From Bacteroidota bacterium (GTDB lineage: Bacteria > Bacteroidota > Bacteroidia > Chitinophagales > JADIYW01), in the NCBI GenBank assembly GCA_963169645.1, contig CAUJCO010000010.1, forward strand, positions 1 through 64,000: 64,000 bases of DNA, read 5' to 3'. Position numbers and translations under genes: made by a program. Below are positions 17,536-24,983 of the stretch, piece by piece. The notes beneath the pieces are model-generated. The model was not told the origin of the DNA. It saw only the letters and a program-made list of their open reading frames with translations, and ran no database searches. Positions within the stretch are counted from its first letter, which is position 1; each line of letters starts with the position of its first letter.

Positions 17536-18795
17536 ATGAGAAATAAATTTGGAACATTTTGGATGCTTTTGCCTGCTATTGTACTCATCCTTATTGATAT
17601 CTATGTTTTCCAAGCCATCAAAAGCATTTATTCTGATTCTAAAACAAGCACTCAACGCATTGCTTATATTATATATTGGTCCTTATCCTCTATTACCTAT
17701 TTGGCTTTAATTCTTATTTTAATAAAAGGAAACAGCAATTGGCACGGATGGAGCAAAATATTAATTGTTGGAACCGCACAAACCATTTTCTTTGCAAAAG
17801 TATTAATACTTCCATTTGTTTTGATAGATGATATTATCCGATTATTTAGATGGATTTTTAGTTTTTTTCAAACTACAGAAGATGTGTTGCAGCCTGCCGG
17901 AATTTCACGTTTGCAATTTTTAAGTAAACTTGGTTTAGCATTGGGTTCAATGATGTCGATCGGATTAGTTTATGGTATTTTCAGAGGTGCGTATAATTAT
18001 CAAGTTAGAAAAGTAAATTTAAAAATTGCCAATTTACCTGAAGTATGGAAAGGCTTGAAAATAGTACAGTTTTCGGATATGCATTTAGGTAGCTTTGCCG
18101 ATGCAAAACCCGTGCAAACCATAGTCGATTTAATCAATGAACAAGAGGCGGATATTGTATTTTTTACAGGCGATTTAGTGAATTATGCTTCCGAAGAAGT
18201 AGAGCCATATATTCCAATTTTACAGCAAATCAAAGCAAAAACAAAAGTGTATTCAATTTTAGGAAATCACGATTATGGTTTGTATAAAGCTTGGAATTCG
18301 GATGAAGCAATGCATCAAAATTTGAATCGATTAAAAGAAATTCAAAGAAATGAATTAGGTTGGGATTTATTGTTAGATGAACATCGCATTATAGAACGAA
18401 ACGGAAGTACTTTAGCACTAATTGGTGTGCAATACATCGGACATTCCATGCGTTTCGGAAAGTTTGGTGATTTGAAGAAAGCTTATTCGGGTGCAGAAAA
18501 TGCCGATGTGCAATTATTACTTTCACACGATCCATCACATTGGGATCACGAAGTATCCGTTGTTGAAAATTATCGTGGCATACATGCTACATTTGCCGGG
18601 CATACACATGGCTTTCAATTTGGCATTGAAATTCCGGGCATAAAATGGAGTCCATCTAAGTATGTATATCCACACTGGGCCGGCTTGTATGCCAATGTAA
18701 ATCAAAAATTATATGTCAACCGAGGCATTGGATTTTTAGGATATCCGGGCAGATTGGGCATTTCTCCGGAAGTTACCGTATTTCAATTAACATAA
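17536..18795 (+). CDS. Membrane-anchored metallophosphoesterase (YkuE/YaeI-like)
   Basis: A 419-residue calcineurin-like phosphoesterase. Residues ~1-160 contain about four or five hydrophobic helices. The catalytic domain then carries all the metal-site motifs: DMHLG near 181, GDLVNYASEE near 213, GNHDYGLY near 243, LLLSHDPSHW near 330, and GHTHGFQFG near 355. Relatives hydrolyse UDP-diacylglucosamine or other phosphodiesters at the membrane, but the substrate here is inferred only loosely. A terminator hairpin at 18797 begins within two bases of the stop codon. Confidence 0.9.
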   Translation: MRNKFGTFWMLLPAIVLILIDIYVFQAIKSIYSDSKTSTQRIAYIIYWSLSSITYLALILILIKGNSNWHGWSKILIVGTAQTIFFAKVLILPFVLIDDIIRLFRWIFSFFQTTEDVLQPAGISRLQFLSKLGLALGSMMSIGLVYGIFRGAYNYQVRKVNLKIANLPEVWKGLKIVQFSDMHLGSFADAKPVQTIVDLINEQEADIVFFTGDLVNYASEEVEPYIPILQQIKAKTKVYSILGNHDYGLYKAWNSDEAMHQNLNRLKEIQRNELGWDLLLDEHRIIERNGSTLALIGVQYIGHSMRFGKFGDLKKAYSGAENADVQLLLSHDPSHWDHEVSVVENYRGIHATFAGHTHGFQFGIEIPGIKWSPSKYVYPHWAGLYANVNQKLYVNRGIGFLGYPGRLGISPEVTVFQLT

Positions 18796-18796
18796 A

Positions 18797-18830
18797 AAAA
18801 AGCCAACTATACAAAATAGCTGGCTTTTAA
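18797..18830 (+). terminator. Terminator after the metallophosphoesterase gene
   Basis: AAAAGCCA (18797-18804) pairs with TGGCTTTT (18821-18828), extended inward by CTA/TAG across one A-C mismatch. It is preceded by an A-run, so it could work in both directions. Confidence 0.7.
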
Positions 18831-18840
18831 ATCGAACATT

Positions 18841-18990
18841 AGGTTTTTACGTTTCTAACTGCAAATGTGTGGGTTTTTATGCTTTTAGAACGTGTCAGTC
18901 GGGTTTTTACGTTTCTAAATTTGGGTCTGCGGGTTTTTACGTTCGAGAATTTTTATGTTTCTACTTTTAGGGTTGGGTTTTTATGTTTCT
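18841..18990 (+). repeat. Array of six GGGTTTTTAYGTTTCT units, mostly at an exact 30-base period
   Basis: Six copies of a 16-base motif start at 18841, 18871, 18901, 18931, 18947 and 18975. The first four are spaced exactly 30 bases apart, with 14-base variable parts between them. The unit starting at 18931 is truncated and abuts the next. The same 16 bases form the 5' end of the three small-RNA candidates at 20.9-22.5 kb. Unit 3 (18901-18930) also resembles the hairpin part that follows in those RNAs (TTTGGGTCTGC compared with TTTAGGGTCTGA). No terminator hairpin or promoter is visible for the array. It lies between the terminator at 18797 and the stop codon of the small minus-strand ORF. 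Confidence 0.85.
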
Positions 18991-18994
18991 GAAC

Positions 18995-19204
18995 TTAGAT
19001 ATTTCGTCCAATTCCATCTTCTGTAATTATCAGTTGTTGGTAGGTAAATTTTCGAATGTAATTTTTGTTCGATTTATTTTTTGACTTGTTGACAAATTCA
19101 ATTTGTTGTCGCACAATGTCTTTAATAATTCTTTTCATTTTATTCATTGGTTGGGATTTTTGAATTAATGAATTTTTTAATGTTGCGTTTATTTTAAATT
19201 TCAA
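18995..19204 (-). CDS. Small basic hypothetical protein
   Basis: An open frame of up to 69 residues, rich in Lys, Asn and Ile, with no recognisable domain. A shorter version starting at the ATG at 19147 (MNKMKRIIKDIVRQQIEF) would give 50 residues. The C-terminal part reads as alternating helix and strand (KFTYQQLIITEDGIGRNI). Its stop codon lies five bases from the end of the 30-base-period array. It is divergent from the 508-residue gene, with about 150 bases between the two starts. It could be a real small gene tied to this locus or a chance frame. I lean slightly to real because of the length in an otherwise non-coding gap and the position. Confidence 0.4.
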   Translation of the reverse strand: MKFKINATLKNSLIQKSQPMNKMKRIIKDIVRQQIEFVNKSKNKSNKNYIRKFTYQQLIITEDGIGRNI

Positions 19205-19358
19205 TTTGATAATGTAAAGTTAGAGCCACTTTTCTGACTTGTAAAGGATACGTAATATAAAATTGTGACATCCTTATTTAAACAATTGTGGATATGTAGA
19301 TTGCTGTTTTATTGGTGTTTTTATATTAATATTATAATACATACAAATACAAAAAGAG

Positions 19359-20885
19359 ATGGAGCAACTAAAAGAATTAGTTAGTATAGTAAATAAACGC
19401 AAGCTAAGTCAGGTAGAAATTCTCGATAAATCACTAATAAGTAGAAAAGATACTTTGTTTTCCAAGCTATATAATGGAATTGCAGATGGCATTGTACATA
19501 CTGATGATGATGCCATAGATTATTTATACAACCAAACTGAACAGGCACAAAAAGAACGCGTTAATTATAGAAAATTAAAATCTAGATTTAAAACGCGGTT
19601 ACTCAATACCTTATATTTTATTGATATCAACAATCAATCAGAAGCAGATGCAAGTAAGCGTGCTTATTTTGAATGTGTAAACCGATTGTATTTAAGTAAT
19701 ATTTTATTGCGATATACCGATAATAGAAATGCATCAATACAATTAATAATGGAAGTGTACACAACAGCTAAAAAATATAATTTCTTCGATTTATTAAAAG
19801 AATATGCTTATAAACTGCTAGTGCATTACGGCATGACCGGCAATGAAAAGAAATACAATGAAGAATATCAGGCTTATCAAATCTATGCCAATGAATATGA
19901 ATGGGAACAGCAAGCACAGATTGTTTACACCAAAGTGATGATGACCGTACACTATGTAAAAAAATCACATGCAGAAAAAATTAAAACTATTGAAGTTTGC
20001 TCTAAAGAATTAGATTCGATTACTACAAAATCAAAATCGTTAGTAGTCTATTTTATTTCTATACGCACACAATTATTCTATAACGAAATCATTGGCGATC
20101 ATTTAGCAATTAATAAAACCTGTGATGCATATCTAAAAAATCATAAAAAGTACTACACTTCTATCCTATCGGAAACCTACTTAAATACCATTTATATTTA
20201 CAAACTTAAATCGCTTTTCGATTTACGAAAAATGGAAGATGCTTTAAATATCATCCAAGAATATGAACCAACAGCAAAGGGTGCTAGTTATTTGGCCATC
20301 AAAGAATTTGAAATAAAAATTTTACTTTCTGACAAACAATATGCTACTGCAAAAAATTTAATACAGCAACTGCAACAGTCTAGCTATTTTAAAAATGCCA
20401 ACCAATTATTAAAAGAAAGATGGTTTGTGTATAATGCATACGTTGAATTTTTAGAACATTTTATGAATGATAGTTCATTTAAATTCAGTTTGTCAAAATT
20501 TTCAAATGATATTCCAACGGTTTCACAAGATAAATCCGGATTTAATTTAGCGGCACGTATTGCACACATCTTATTTTATATTGGTAGAAATGACTTAGAC
20601 AATGCGATGCAACAGATTGAATCATTACGTGTATATCAATCCAGACATTTAAAAGATGAAAATATAGATAGAGAAAATTTATTTGTGAAGTTATTATCCA
20701 ATTTAGAGAAGAAAAGTTTTAACTATAAAAACATGCATCAAGCAGAAGAATATAGTACTTTGAAAAAGCATTATGAGCATCAAATCATTTCAGAAAGTGA
20801 AATTATTTTTTACGATATACTTTGGGAGATGATTTTGGAAATTCTTAAACGCAATGATGCTAAGATTATTCAAAACTTGAGATAA
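19359..20885 (+). CDS. Uncharacterised all-helical protein (TPR-like), 508 residues
   Basis: A cytoplasmic protein: no signal peptide and no membrane segment. It is almost entirely predicted alpha-helix, with repeated amphipathic pairs rich in Tyr, Lys and Glu. The segments YNEEYQAYQIYANEYEWE, FEIKILLSDKQYATAKNLI and DLDNAMQQIESLRVY are reminiscent of TPR or similar solenoids. The N-terminus (MEQLKELVSIVNKRKLSQVEIL) followed by KLKSRFKTRLLNTLYFIDI looks like a family I have met in other Bacteroidota, but I cannot verify that or name a function. The start ATG follows an A-rich leader. The stop codon is three bases before the T-tract of the convergent small-RNA candidate at 20889-20952. Confidence 0.8.
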   Translation: MEQLKELVSIVNKRKLSQVEILDKSLISRKDTLFSKLYNGIADGIVHTDDDAIDYLYNQTEQAQKERVNYRKLKSRFKTRLLNTLYFIDINNQSEADASKRAYFECVNRLYLSNILLRYTDNRNASIQLIMEVYTTAKKYNFFDLLKEYAYKLLVHYGMTGNEKKYNEEYQAYQIYANEYEWEQQAQIVYTKVMMTVHYVKKSHAEKIKTIEVCSKELDSITTKSKSLVVYFISIRTQLFYNEIIGDHLAINKTCDAYLKNHKKYYTSILSETYLNTIYIYKLKSLFDLRKMEDALNIIQEYEPTAKGASYLAIKEFEIKILLSDKQYATAKNLIQQLQQSSYFKNANQLLKERWFVYNAYVEFLEHFMNDSSFKFSLSKFSNDIPTVSQDKSGFNLAARIAHILFYIGRNDLDNAMQQIESLRVYQSRHLKDENIDRENLFVKLLSNLEKKSFNYKNMHQAEEYSTLKKHYEHQIISESEIIFYDILWEMILEILKRNDAKIIQNLR

Positions 20886-20888
20886 GAC

Positions 20889-20952
20889 AAAAAAAAACGG
20901 GTAAGCTTTGCACTCACCCGTCAGACCCTAAAGTCTAGAAACATAAAAACCC
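20889..20952 (-). ncRNA. Candidate small RNA, copy A (complete: promoter, two hairpins, terminator)
   Basis: Read on the minus strand. It starts GGGTTTTTATGTTTCT (20952-20937). Then come a small hairpin AGAC-TTTAGG-GTCT (20936-20923) and a terminator hairpin CGGGTGAG/CTTACCCG (20920-20898), followed by nine T (20897-20889). The promoter at 20958-20988 is ideal and places the start of transcription at or next to the GGG. The total is about 60 nt. Stem positions that differ from copies B and C remain paired only if G-U pairs are allowed on this strand; on the plus strand they become A-C mismatches. The function is unknown. It ends just short of the convergent 508-residue gene. Confidence 0.7.
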
Positions 20953-20957
20953 TATTA

Positions 20958-20988
20958 CAAAGGTAATAACCATTTTCCATTATCCAAA
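20958..20988 (-). promoter_or_regulatory. Promoter of small-RNA copy A (TTTG - 19 nt - TACCTTTG)
   Basis: On the minus strand TTTG (20988-20985) is followed by exactly 19 bases and then TACCTTTG (20965-20958). Both boxes match the Bacteroidota consensus. The -7 box ends five bases before the GGG that begins the conserved RNA sequence. Confidence 0.75.
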
Positions 20989-21182
20989 CTTTTTCTTTTG
21001 TTTTTCAAAAACTTAACATTCGTTTTTTCTTAAGATATGTGGATAAATAGTTGTAATTACAACTATTTAAGTCACACTTTAATAGAAAATATCACAATAT
21101 AATATTGAATTTCAGACTAATATATCTGAAATAACCTAAGAAATTACAAAAATAAAAATGCAGTAAATGGTGTAGAAGATAT

Positions 21183-22112
21183 TTAATGAAATGCAAACTG
21201 ATTCATCATTTGAAACAAATCTTCTTTGAAATTTGTGTCTTGTTTGGGTAAAAACTTGTAAATCTTACAATCTTCATCTACAGAAATATTTCTTAATTGT
21301 AAATGTTGATTGATAAATTGCATCTCTAATTCAGGAATTAAATCTTTAAACGTAAGGGCAATATCCATGATGGATTTATTAAAATCCGAAAGATTATATA
21401 TTCCGGATGGCACCTGAAGAAATGGAATTTGAGTAATATATTGAGCTGCTTTATCTACATTAATGAAAGAACGAATTTGCTGTCCGTCTCCATGGATAGA
21501 AATCTTTTTCAAAAAATTAGCCTCAAAAGCAAATTGATTAATTACAGCATCAAAACGCATAGTTTGATTGAATCCATAAACGTTTCCCAAACGAATAATG
21601 TAGGTATCCAATTGCTCGTTTTTCATTAATCGTTCCACAAAACCTTCGCCACGCATTTTGGAAATACCATAATGTGTACGTGGATTTAATTTGGTGTGCT
21701 CTGTAATTTGTTTTCCTTTAGTAGATGCACCATACACGGATAAACTACTAATATGAATCAGTTTTTGTACATTGCTTTCTTCTATTGCATACGTAAGTTC
21801 TGCGGTTCCCCAATGGTTTACTTGTTCATATAAATGAGGATCGGCATCTGCATACGGCGATGTAATTTTTGCCGCTAAATTTATAACCACATCTACACCT
21901 TGTAACGACTTTTTTAATTTACGCGTATCTAAAATATCGCCATGAATAAAACGAATGTTATCACCTCCAATACAAGTACATAAAAAGAAGTTATAAGCAC
22001 CTTTATTTAAATTATCGTACACGATAATTTCTTTAACTTTTGGAATTTTTACCAATTTTTTCACCAATTCTGTACCGATATAACCGGCTCCGCCTGTAAT
22101 TAATACCTTCAT
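21183..22112 (-). CDS. NAD-dependent epimerase/dehydratase (extended SDR)
   Basis: A 309-residue cytoplasmic short-chain dehydrogenase of the extended (sugar-nucleotide epimerase) class. The Rossmann motif GGAGYIG is at residues 7-13, NLAAKI near 79, and the catalytic Tyr-x3-Lys is Y-G-I-S-K with the upstream Ser in SSLSVYG. RLGNVYG marks the substrate-side region. It is shorter than GalE, and the exact sugar substrate cannot be told. Small-RNA-like copies B and C lie upstream on the same strand (their T-tracts end 229 and 370 bases before the ATG) and copy A lies downstream. Whether they affect it is unknown. Confidence 0.88.
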   Translation of the reverse strand: MKVLITGGAGYIGTELVKKLVKIPKVKEIIVYDNLNKGAYNFFLCTCIGGDNIRFIHGDILDTRKLKKSLQGVDVVINLAAKITSPYADADPHLYEQVNHWGTAELTYAIEESNVQKLIHISSLSVYGASTKGKQITEHTKLNPRTHYGISKMRGEGFVERLMKNEQLDTYIIRLGNVYGFNQTMRFDAVINQFAFEANFLKKISIHGDGQQIRSFINVDKAAQYITQIPFLQVPSGIYNLSDFNKSIMDIALTFKDLIPELEMQFINQHLQLRNISVDEDCKIYKFLPKQDTNFKEDLFQMMNQFAFH

Positions 22113-22340
22113 TTTAATAAATTTCTATTGTCTATTGGAGCAATGAAATAAGCAATTGCTTTTATGTAATAAAAATACTGTATTTGTTACTTAATCAGTG
22201 TTACATCAAAAAGATTTAATTATTTGTTTTTGTTAGGAAAAAATGGTGCGTATCTGTTTAAAATAGGATAAAGTGAAATAATAATGTTGGAGATTTCTGC
22301 CGTGCAACCTACTATACATTCAATTTTCAGTGAAAAAAAT

Positions 22341-22400
22341 AAAAAAAGGTAAGCTTATCACCTACCTTTTTTCAGGCAAAGCCTGGAAACATAAAAACCC
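22341..22400 (-). ncRNA. Candidate small RNA, copy B
   Basis: Minus strand. The 5' motif is GGGTTTTTATGTTTCC (22400-22385), then hairpin CAGGC-TTT-GCCTG (22385-22373). The terminator hairpin AGGTAGG-TGATAAG-CTTACCT follows (about 22368-22348), flanked by extra A/T pairs and a run of seven T. The first hairpin has a different sequence from copies A and C but still pairs perfectly, which supports structure conservation. Its promoter is less clear than that of copy A: TAGTTTCA lies about ten bases upstream of GGG. The T-tract ends 229 bases before the start of the epimerase gene, so a leader or attenuator role is also possible. Confidence 0.6.
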
Positions 22401-22481
22401 TTTTATTTTTGAAACTAAATTGACTTCTACATATAAGACTTATCTAATTGATAAATGGTTGCATGGTATATAATTTTTTTC

Positions 22482-22546
22482 AAAAAAAAAATGGGGTAAG
22501 CATTGCACTTACCCACAGACCTGAAAGTCTAGAAACATAGAAACCC
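22482..22546 (-). ncRNA. Candidate small RNA, copy C
   Basis: Minus strand. The 5' motif is GGGTTTCTATGTTTCT (22546-22531), followed by hairpin AGAC-TTTCAG-GTCT (22530-22517). The perfect terminator hairpin GGGTAAG-TGCAATG-CTTACCC (22514-22494) is followed by ten T. TTTG and TATACTTC with a 19-base spacer lie directly upstream, a weaker promoter than that of copy A. Copies B and C occupy the 625-base stretch between the epimerase and hemerythrin genes. I see no coding frame there. Confidence 0.6.
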
Positions 22547-22737
22547 GAAGTATAGATTGTTGTAAAATTATTACAAACCATTAGAGACGCTGAACAACCA
22601 AAAGGTTACAAGATTTTATATTTTTTTTCAAAAAAATGCAACTTATTTATAATCAATAAGAAATAAAATAAACAAATTCTATTTTTTTTGATATTTAAAT
22701 AATATTCCTACATTTAGAAAACCTAATTAAGATACAA

Positions 22738-23247
22738 ATGGATAATCCTATTTATGATTTTTTCACAAAAGACCATCGTCGGTTAGAATCCATATTAGAA
22801 AATGCCATTGTTGATATAAATAACATCAACTTAGAATTATATCATGATTTCCGAGTTGGTATATTGACACATATTAAAATGGAAGAAAAAATTCTGTTTG
22901 TGGCAGCACAACGAGCTAACAACAATGTTCCTTTGCCAATGGCAGCACAATTACGTTTAGAACATGGTTGCATTACTTCCTTTATGGTATTAACGCCGAA
23001 TGCATCTATCCTAAAAATATTAAAACATGTGTTGACTATACACGATGAAATGGAAGAAAAAAATGGTGGCATGTACGAAGCATGTGAAGCATTAACCAAA
23101 GAACAAACCGCCGAAATATTAACTCAATTGCAAAATACAACGCTCGTTCCGGTGCATCCATTTAACGATTCCGATTTTGCATTAGAAGTAGCCAAGCGCT
23201 CACTAACGAGAGCCGGCTACAACTATGATACAATTTTGGCAGGTTAA
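22738..23247 (+). CDS. Hemerythrin-like (HHE) domain protein
   Basis: A 169-residue cytoplasmic four-helix protein with the spacing of metal-binding residues seen in bacterial hemerythrins. Asp-His in TKDHRRLE is near residue 13. HIKMEEKILF (H-x3-E) is near 44, RLEHGCI near 69, and HDEMEEKNGG near 93. Such proteins bind a di-iron centre and sense or store oxygen or nitric oxide, or protect iron-sulphur proteins. The last ~40 residues have no clear match to the domain. It is divergent from the epimerase across the region holding small-RNA candidates B and C, and it converges with the beta-barrel gene one base beyond its stop. Confidence 0.82.
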   Translation: MDNPIYDFFTKDHRRLESILENAIVDINNINLELYHDFRVGILTHIKMEEKILFVAAQRANNNVPLPMAAQLRLEHGCITSFMVLTPNASILKILKHVLTIHDEMEEKNGGMYEACEALTKEQTAEILTQLQNTTLVPVHPFNDSDFALEVAKRSLTRAGYNYDTILAG

Positions 23248-23248
23248 A

Positions 23249-24964
23249 TTAGAAACTCAATTTTACACCGGCAATAACTTGAAAATTATAGGTTGGATAT
23301 CGATAAAAACGATTCCACTTTTGGAAAGCAATATTATTGATATCGCAGAAAATACCAATGTTTTTATGCACGTAATACGTTGCTGATAAATTTACGTCCA
23401 CCAAACCTTTAATTGGAATCAGTGTTTGCGTGCGTGCCAATGTATCATCATAGGTATTTTGAACTGCATTTACTTTTCCTTGTCCCGTTACATCTAAACT
23501 CACATACAATTTATCGTTCCAATTATAGAAGGCAGAAAATCCTACTTTGAATTTTGGCAGATACGATAATTCAGTAGCTAAGTTTTTGTTATAAATGAAA
23601 TAATCAAACCACGTTTTTGCTCCAAATTGATTGCCTCTTGTATAAGATAAACCAACATGCGGATTCCAAGATTTAATAGTATTTACATTTTGTACATTAA
23701 AATAAACTTGCGGTAAAGTATCTGTGGCGGTTTGGAAAATTTCATTTACAAACTGTGCATTATTTTGAGATACCAATTGACTAAAACGCACATCGTAGCC
23801 AAAGCCTTTAATGCTACCACGCAAACCGGCAATAGTGCGAATTTCATCCACCGAATTATTATAATTATCGGTTACAACAAACGGATTTTCTTTTGATAAA
23901 TTATTCAAACTATTAATCTTTACTTGTGTTTTCCACTCGTTATACAGCACTAAATAATCTTTGTATATCTGTAGTTGATTGATAATTTCCGGTCTTGGAT
24001 AAAATTTTCGGTTGGTTACAATCAAATTTGCTCCAACACTCAACTGCCATATTTTATATTTAATTTTAAAATAAGGAATGGCTTGTACCGTAAGGTGATT
24101 TTGATTATTTAAGAAAGCGAAAAATGAGGTATCTTGATAGTTATCTTTATACGATACATTGGTAACATTTAGCTTCGCTCCTGCCCAATAATTCTTTTTA
24201 AAATTATAACCGGCCTCGCCTTGAACACCAACTGTTAACTCTTTTGGTTTGTGATATACATTTTTATTCAAAACAGAGGAAACATTTACCTCGCCATTAA
24301 AATAATAAGCTGCTTCTTCAATGCCACGCAATTTAATGGCACCACCTACTCGATTGAAATTTGTTTTCAATGAATCTTTATCAAAAATTACATCGTTCGC
24401 ATATCCATAAAATTTATGTTGGTTTAGCTGATAAAAGATATCGCCACCCACAGCTACTTTCTTTTTCACATAGTATTCACCAAATCCGTTTATTTTAAAG
24501 TCGGTATAATTTTGATACGATTTTTTGTTTTTAAATGTCATAATAAAATCCACATCTAAACCGGCGCTGTATTTAGTTTTAATAGGATTGGTGATAACAA
24601 TTTTTGCCAACGGTGTAATCGGAAAACCGGCACCCAACTTGGCATAAAAAAATTGATTTTTAACCGGCTTTTTTCCGGCAGCTTTTATTGGTTTAATATC
24701 TTCCGGATTGTAATTAATTTTTCCTTTTACATCAATATATGCATACGTTTGCGGGTCCGGCTTAGTTTTGGTAATATTAGGTAAATTAGGACTAAATGGC
24801 ACTTTATTCGATGAAATTAAAACCGGCTCATATCCTTTTGTTACAATGATTTCATCCAATTGTGGCAAGGAATCAAAATCTTTTTGGGCACTCAAATTAC
24901 TGCTCCAAAAAATGGCACTTAAAACAAAACTATATTTTATAAATTGATTTCTCATACTTTTCAT
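23249..24964 (-). CDS. Outer-membrane beta-barrel protein paired with a TPR lipoprotein-type gene
   Basis: An exported protein (signal peptide ending SNLSAQ) of 571 residues. From about residue 90 on it is made of alternating amphipathic strands with many Tyr, Asn, Gly and Lys residues and ends in Phe (VIAGVKLSF), as expected for an outer-membrane barrel of TonB-receptor-like type. A full plug domain is not evident. The short conserved segment LPQLDEIIVTKGYEPVLI near the mature N-terminus resembles a TonB-box/plug start. Alternative starts exist at 24997 (overlapping the upstream gene) and 24955; 24964 gives a good signal peptide. The preceding 1035-residue TPR gene is 19 bases upstream, so the two are surely one operon. 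Confidence 0.8.
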   Translation of the reverse strand: MKSMRNQFIKYSFVLSAIFWSSNLSAQKDFDSLPQLDEIIVTKGYEPVLISSNKVPFSPNLPNITKTKPDPQTYAYIDVKGKINYNPEDIKPIKAAGKKPVKNQFFYAKLGAGFPITPLAKIVITNPIKTKYSAGLDVDFIMTFKNKKSYQNYTDFKINGFGEYYVKKKVAVGGDIFYQLNQHKFYGYANDVIFDKDSLKTNFNRVGGAIKLRGIEEAAYYFNGEVNVSSVLNKNVYHKPKELTVGVQGEAGYNFKKNYWAGAKLNVTNVSYKDNYQDTSFFAFLNNQNHLTVQAIPYFKIKYKIWQLSVGANLIVTNRKFYPRPEIINQLQIYKDYLVLYNEWKTQVKINSLNNLSKENPFVVTDNYNNSVDEIRTIAGLRGSIKGFGYDVRFSQLVSQNNAQFVNEIFQTATDTLPQVYFNVQNVNTIKSWNPHVGLSYTRGNQFGAKTWFDYFIYNKNLATELSYLPKFKVGFSAFYNWNDKLYVSLDVTGQGKVNAVQNTYDDTLARTQTLIPIKGLVDVNLSATYYVHKNIGIFCDINNIAFQKWNRFYRYPTYNFQVIAGVKLSF

Positions 24965-24983
24965 TTTTCTTTTTTTTGCAAGA

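Noticed and set aside
18841-18990. CRISPR array reading of the 30-base-period repeats
   Set aside because: The repeat (16 bases) and spacers (14 bases) are far too short, repeats are imperfect, two units abut without a spacer, the same motif opens stand-alone elements elsewhere, and no cas genes are in the window.
20898-20952. Plus-strand riboswitch in the 3' flank of the 508-residue gene
   Set aside because: On the plus strand the stems contain A-C mismatches and the A-tract precedes rather than follows the hairpin, while the minus strand gives wobble pairs, a T-tract and a promoter.
20889-22546. Short leader peptides starting at the ATG in GGGTTTTTATG of each small-RNA copy
   Set aside because: Frames give MFLDFRV, MFPGFA and MFLDFQVCG, which are not conserved beyond the first residues. 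There is no room for a ribosome-binding leader, and the ATG is ACG in several array units, so conservation is not that of a start codon.
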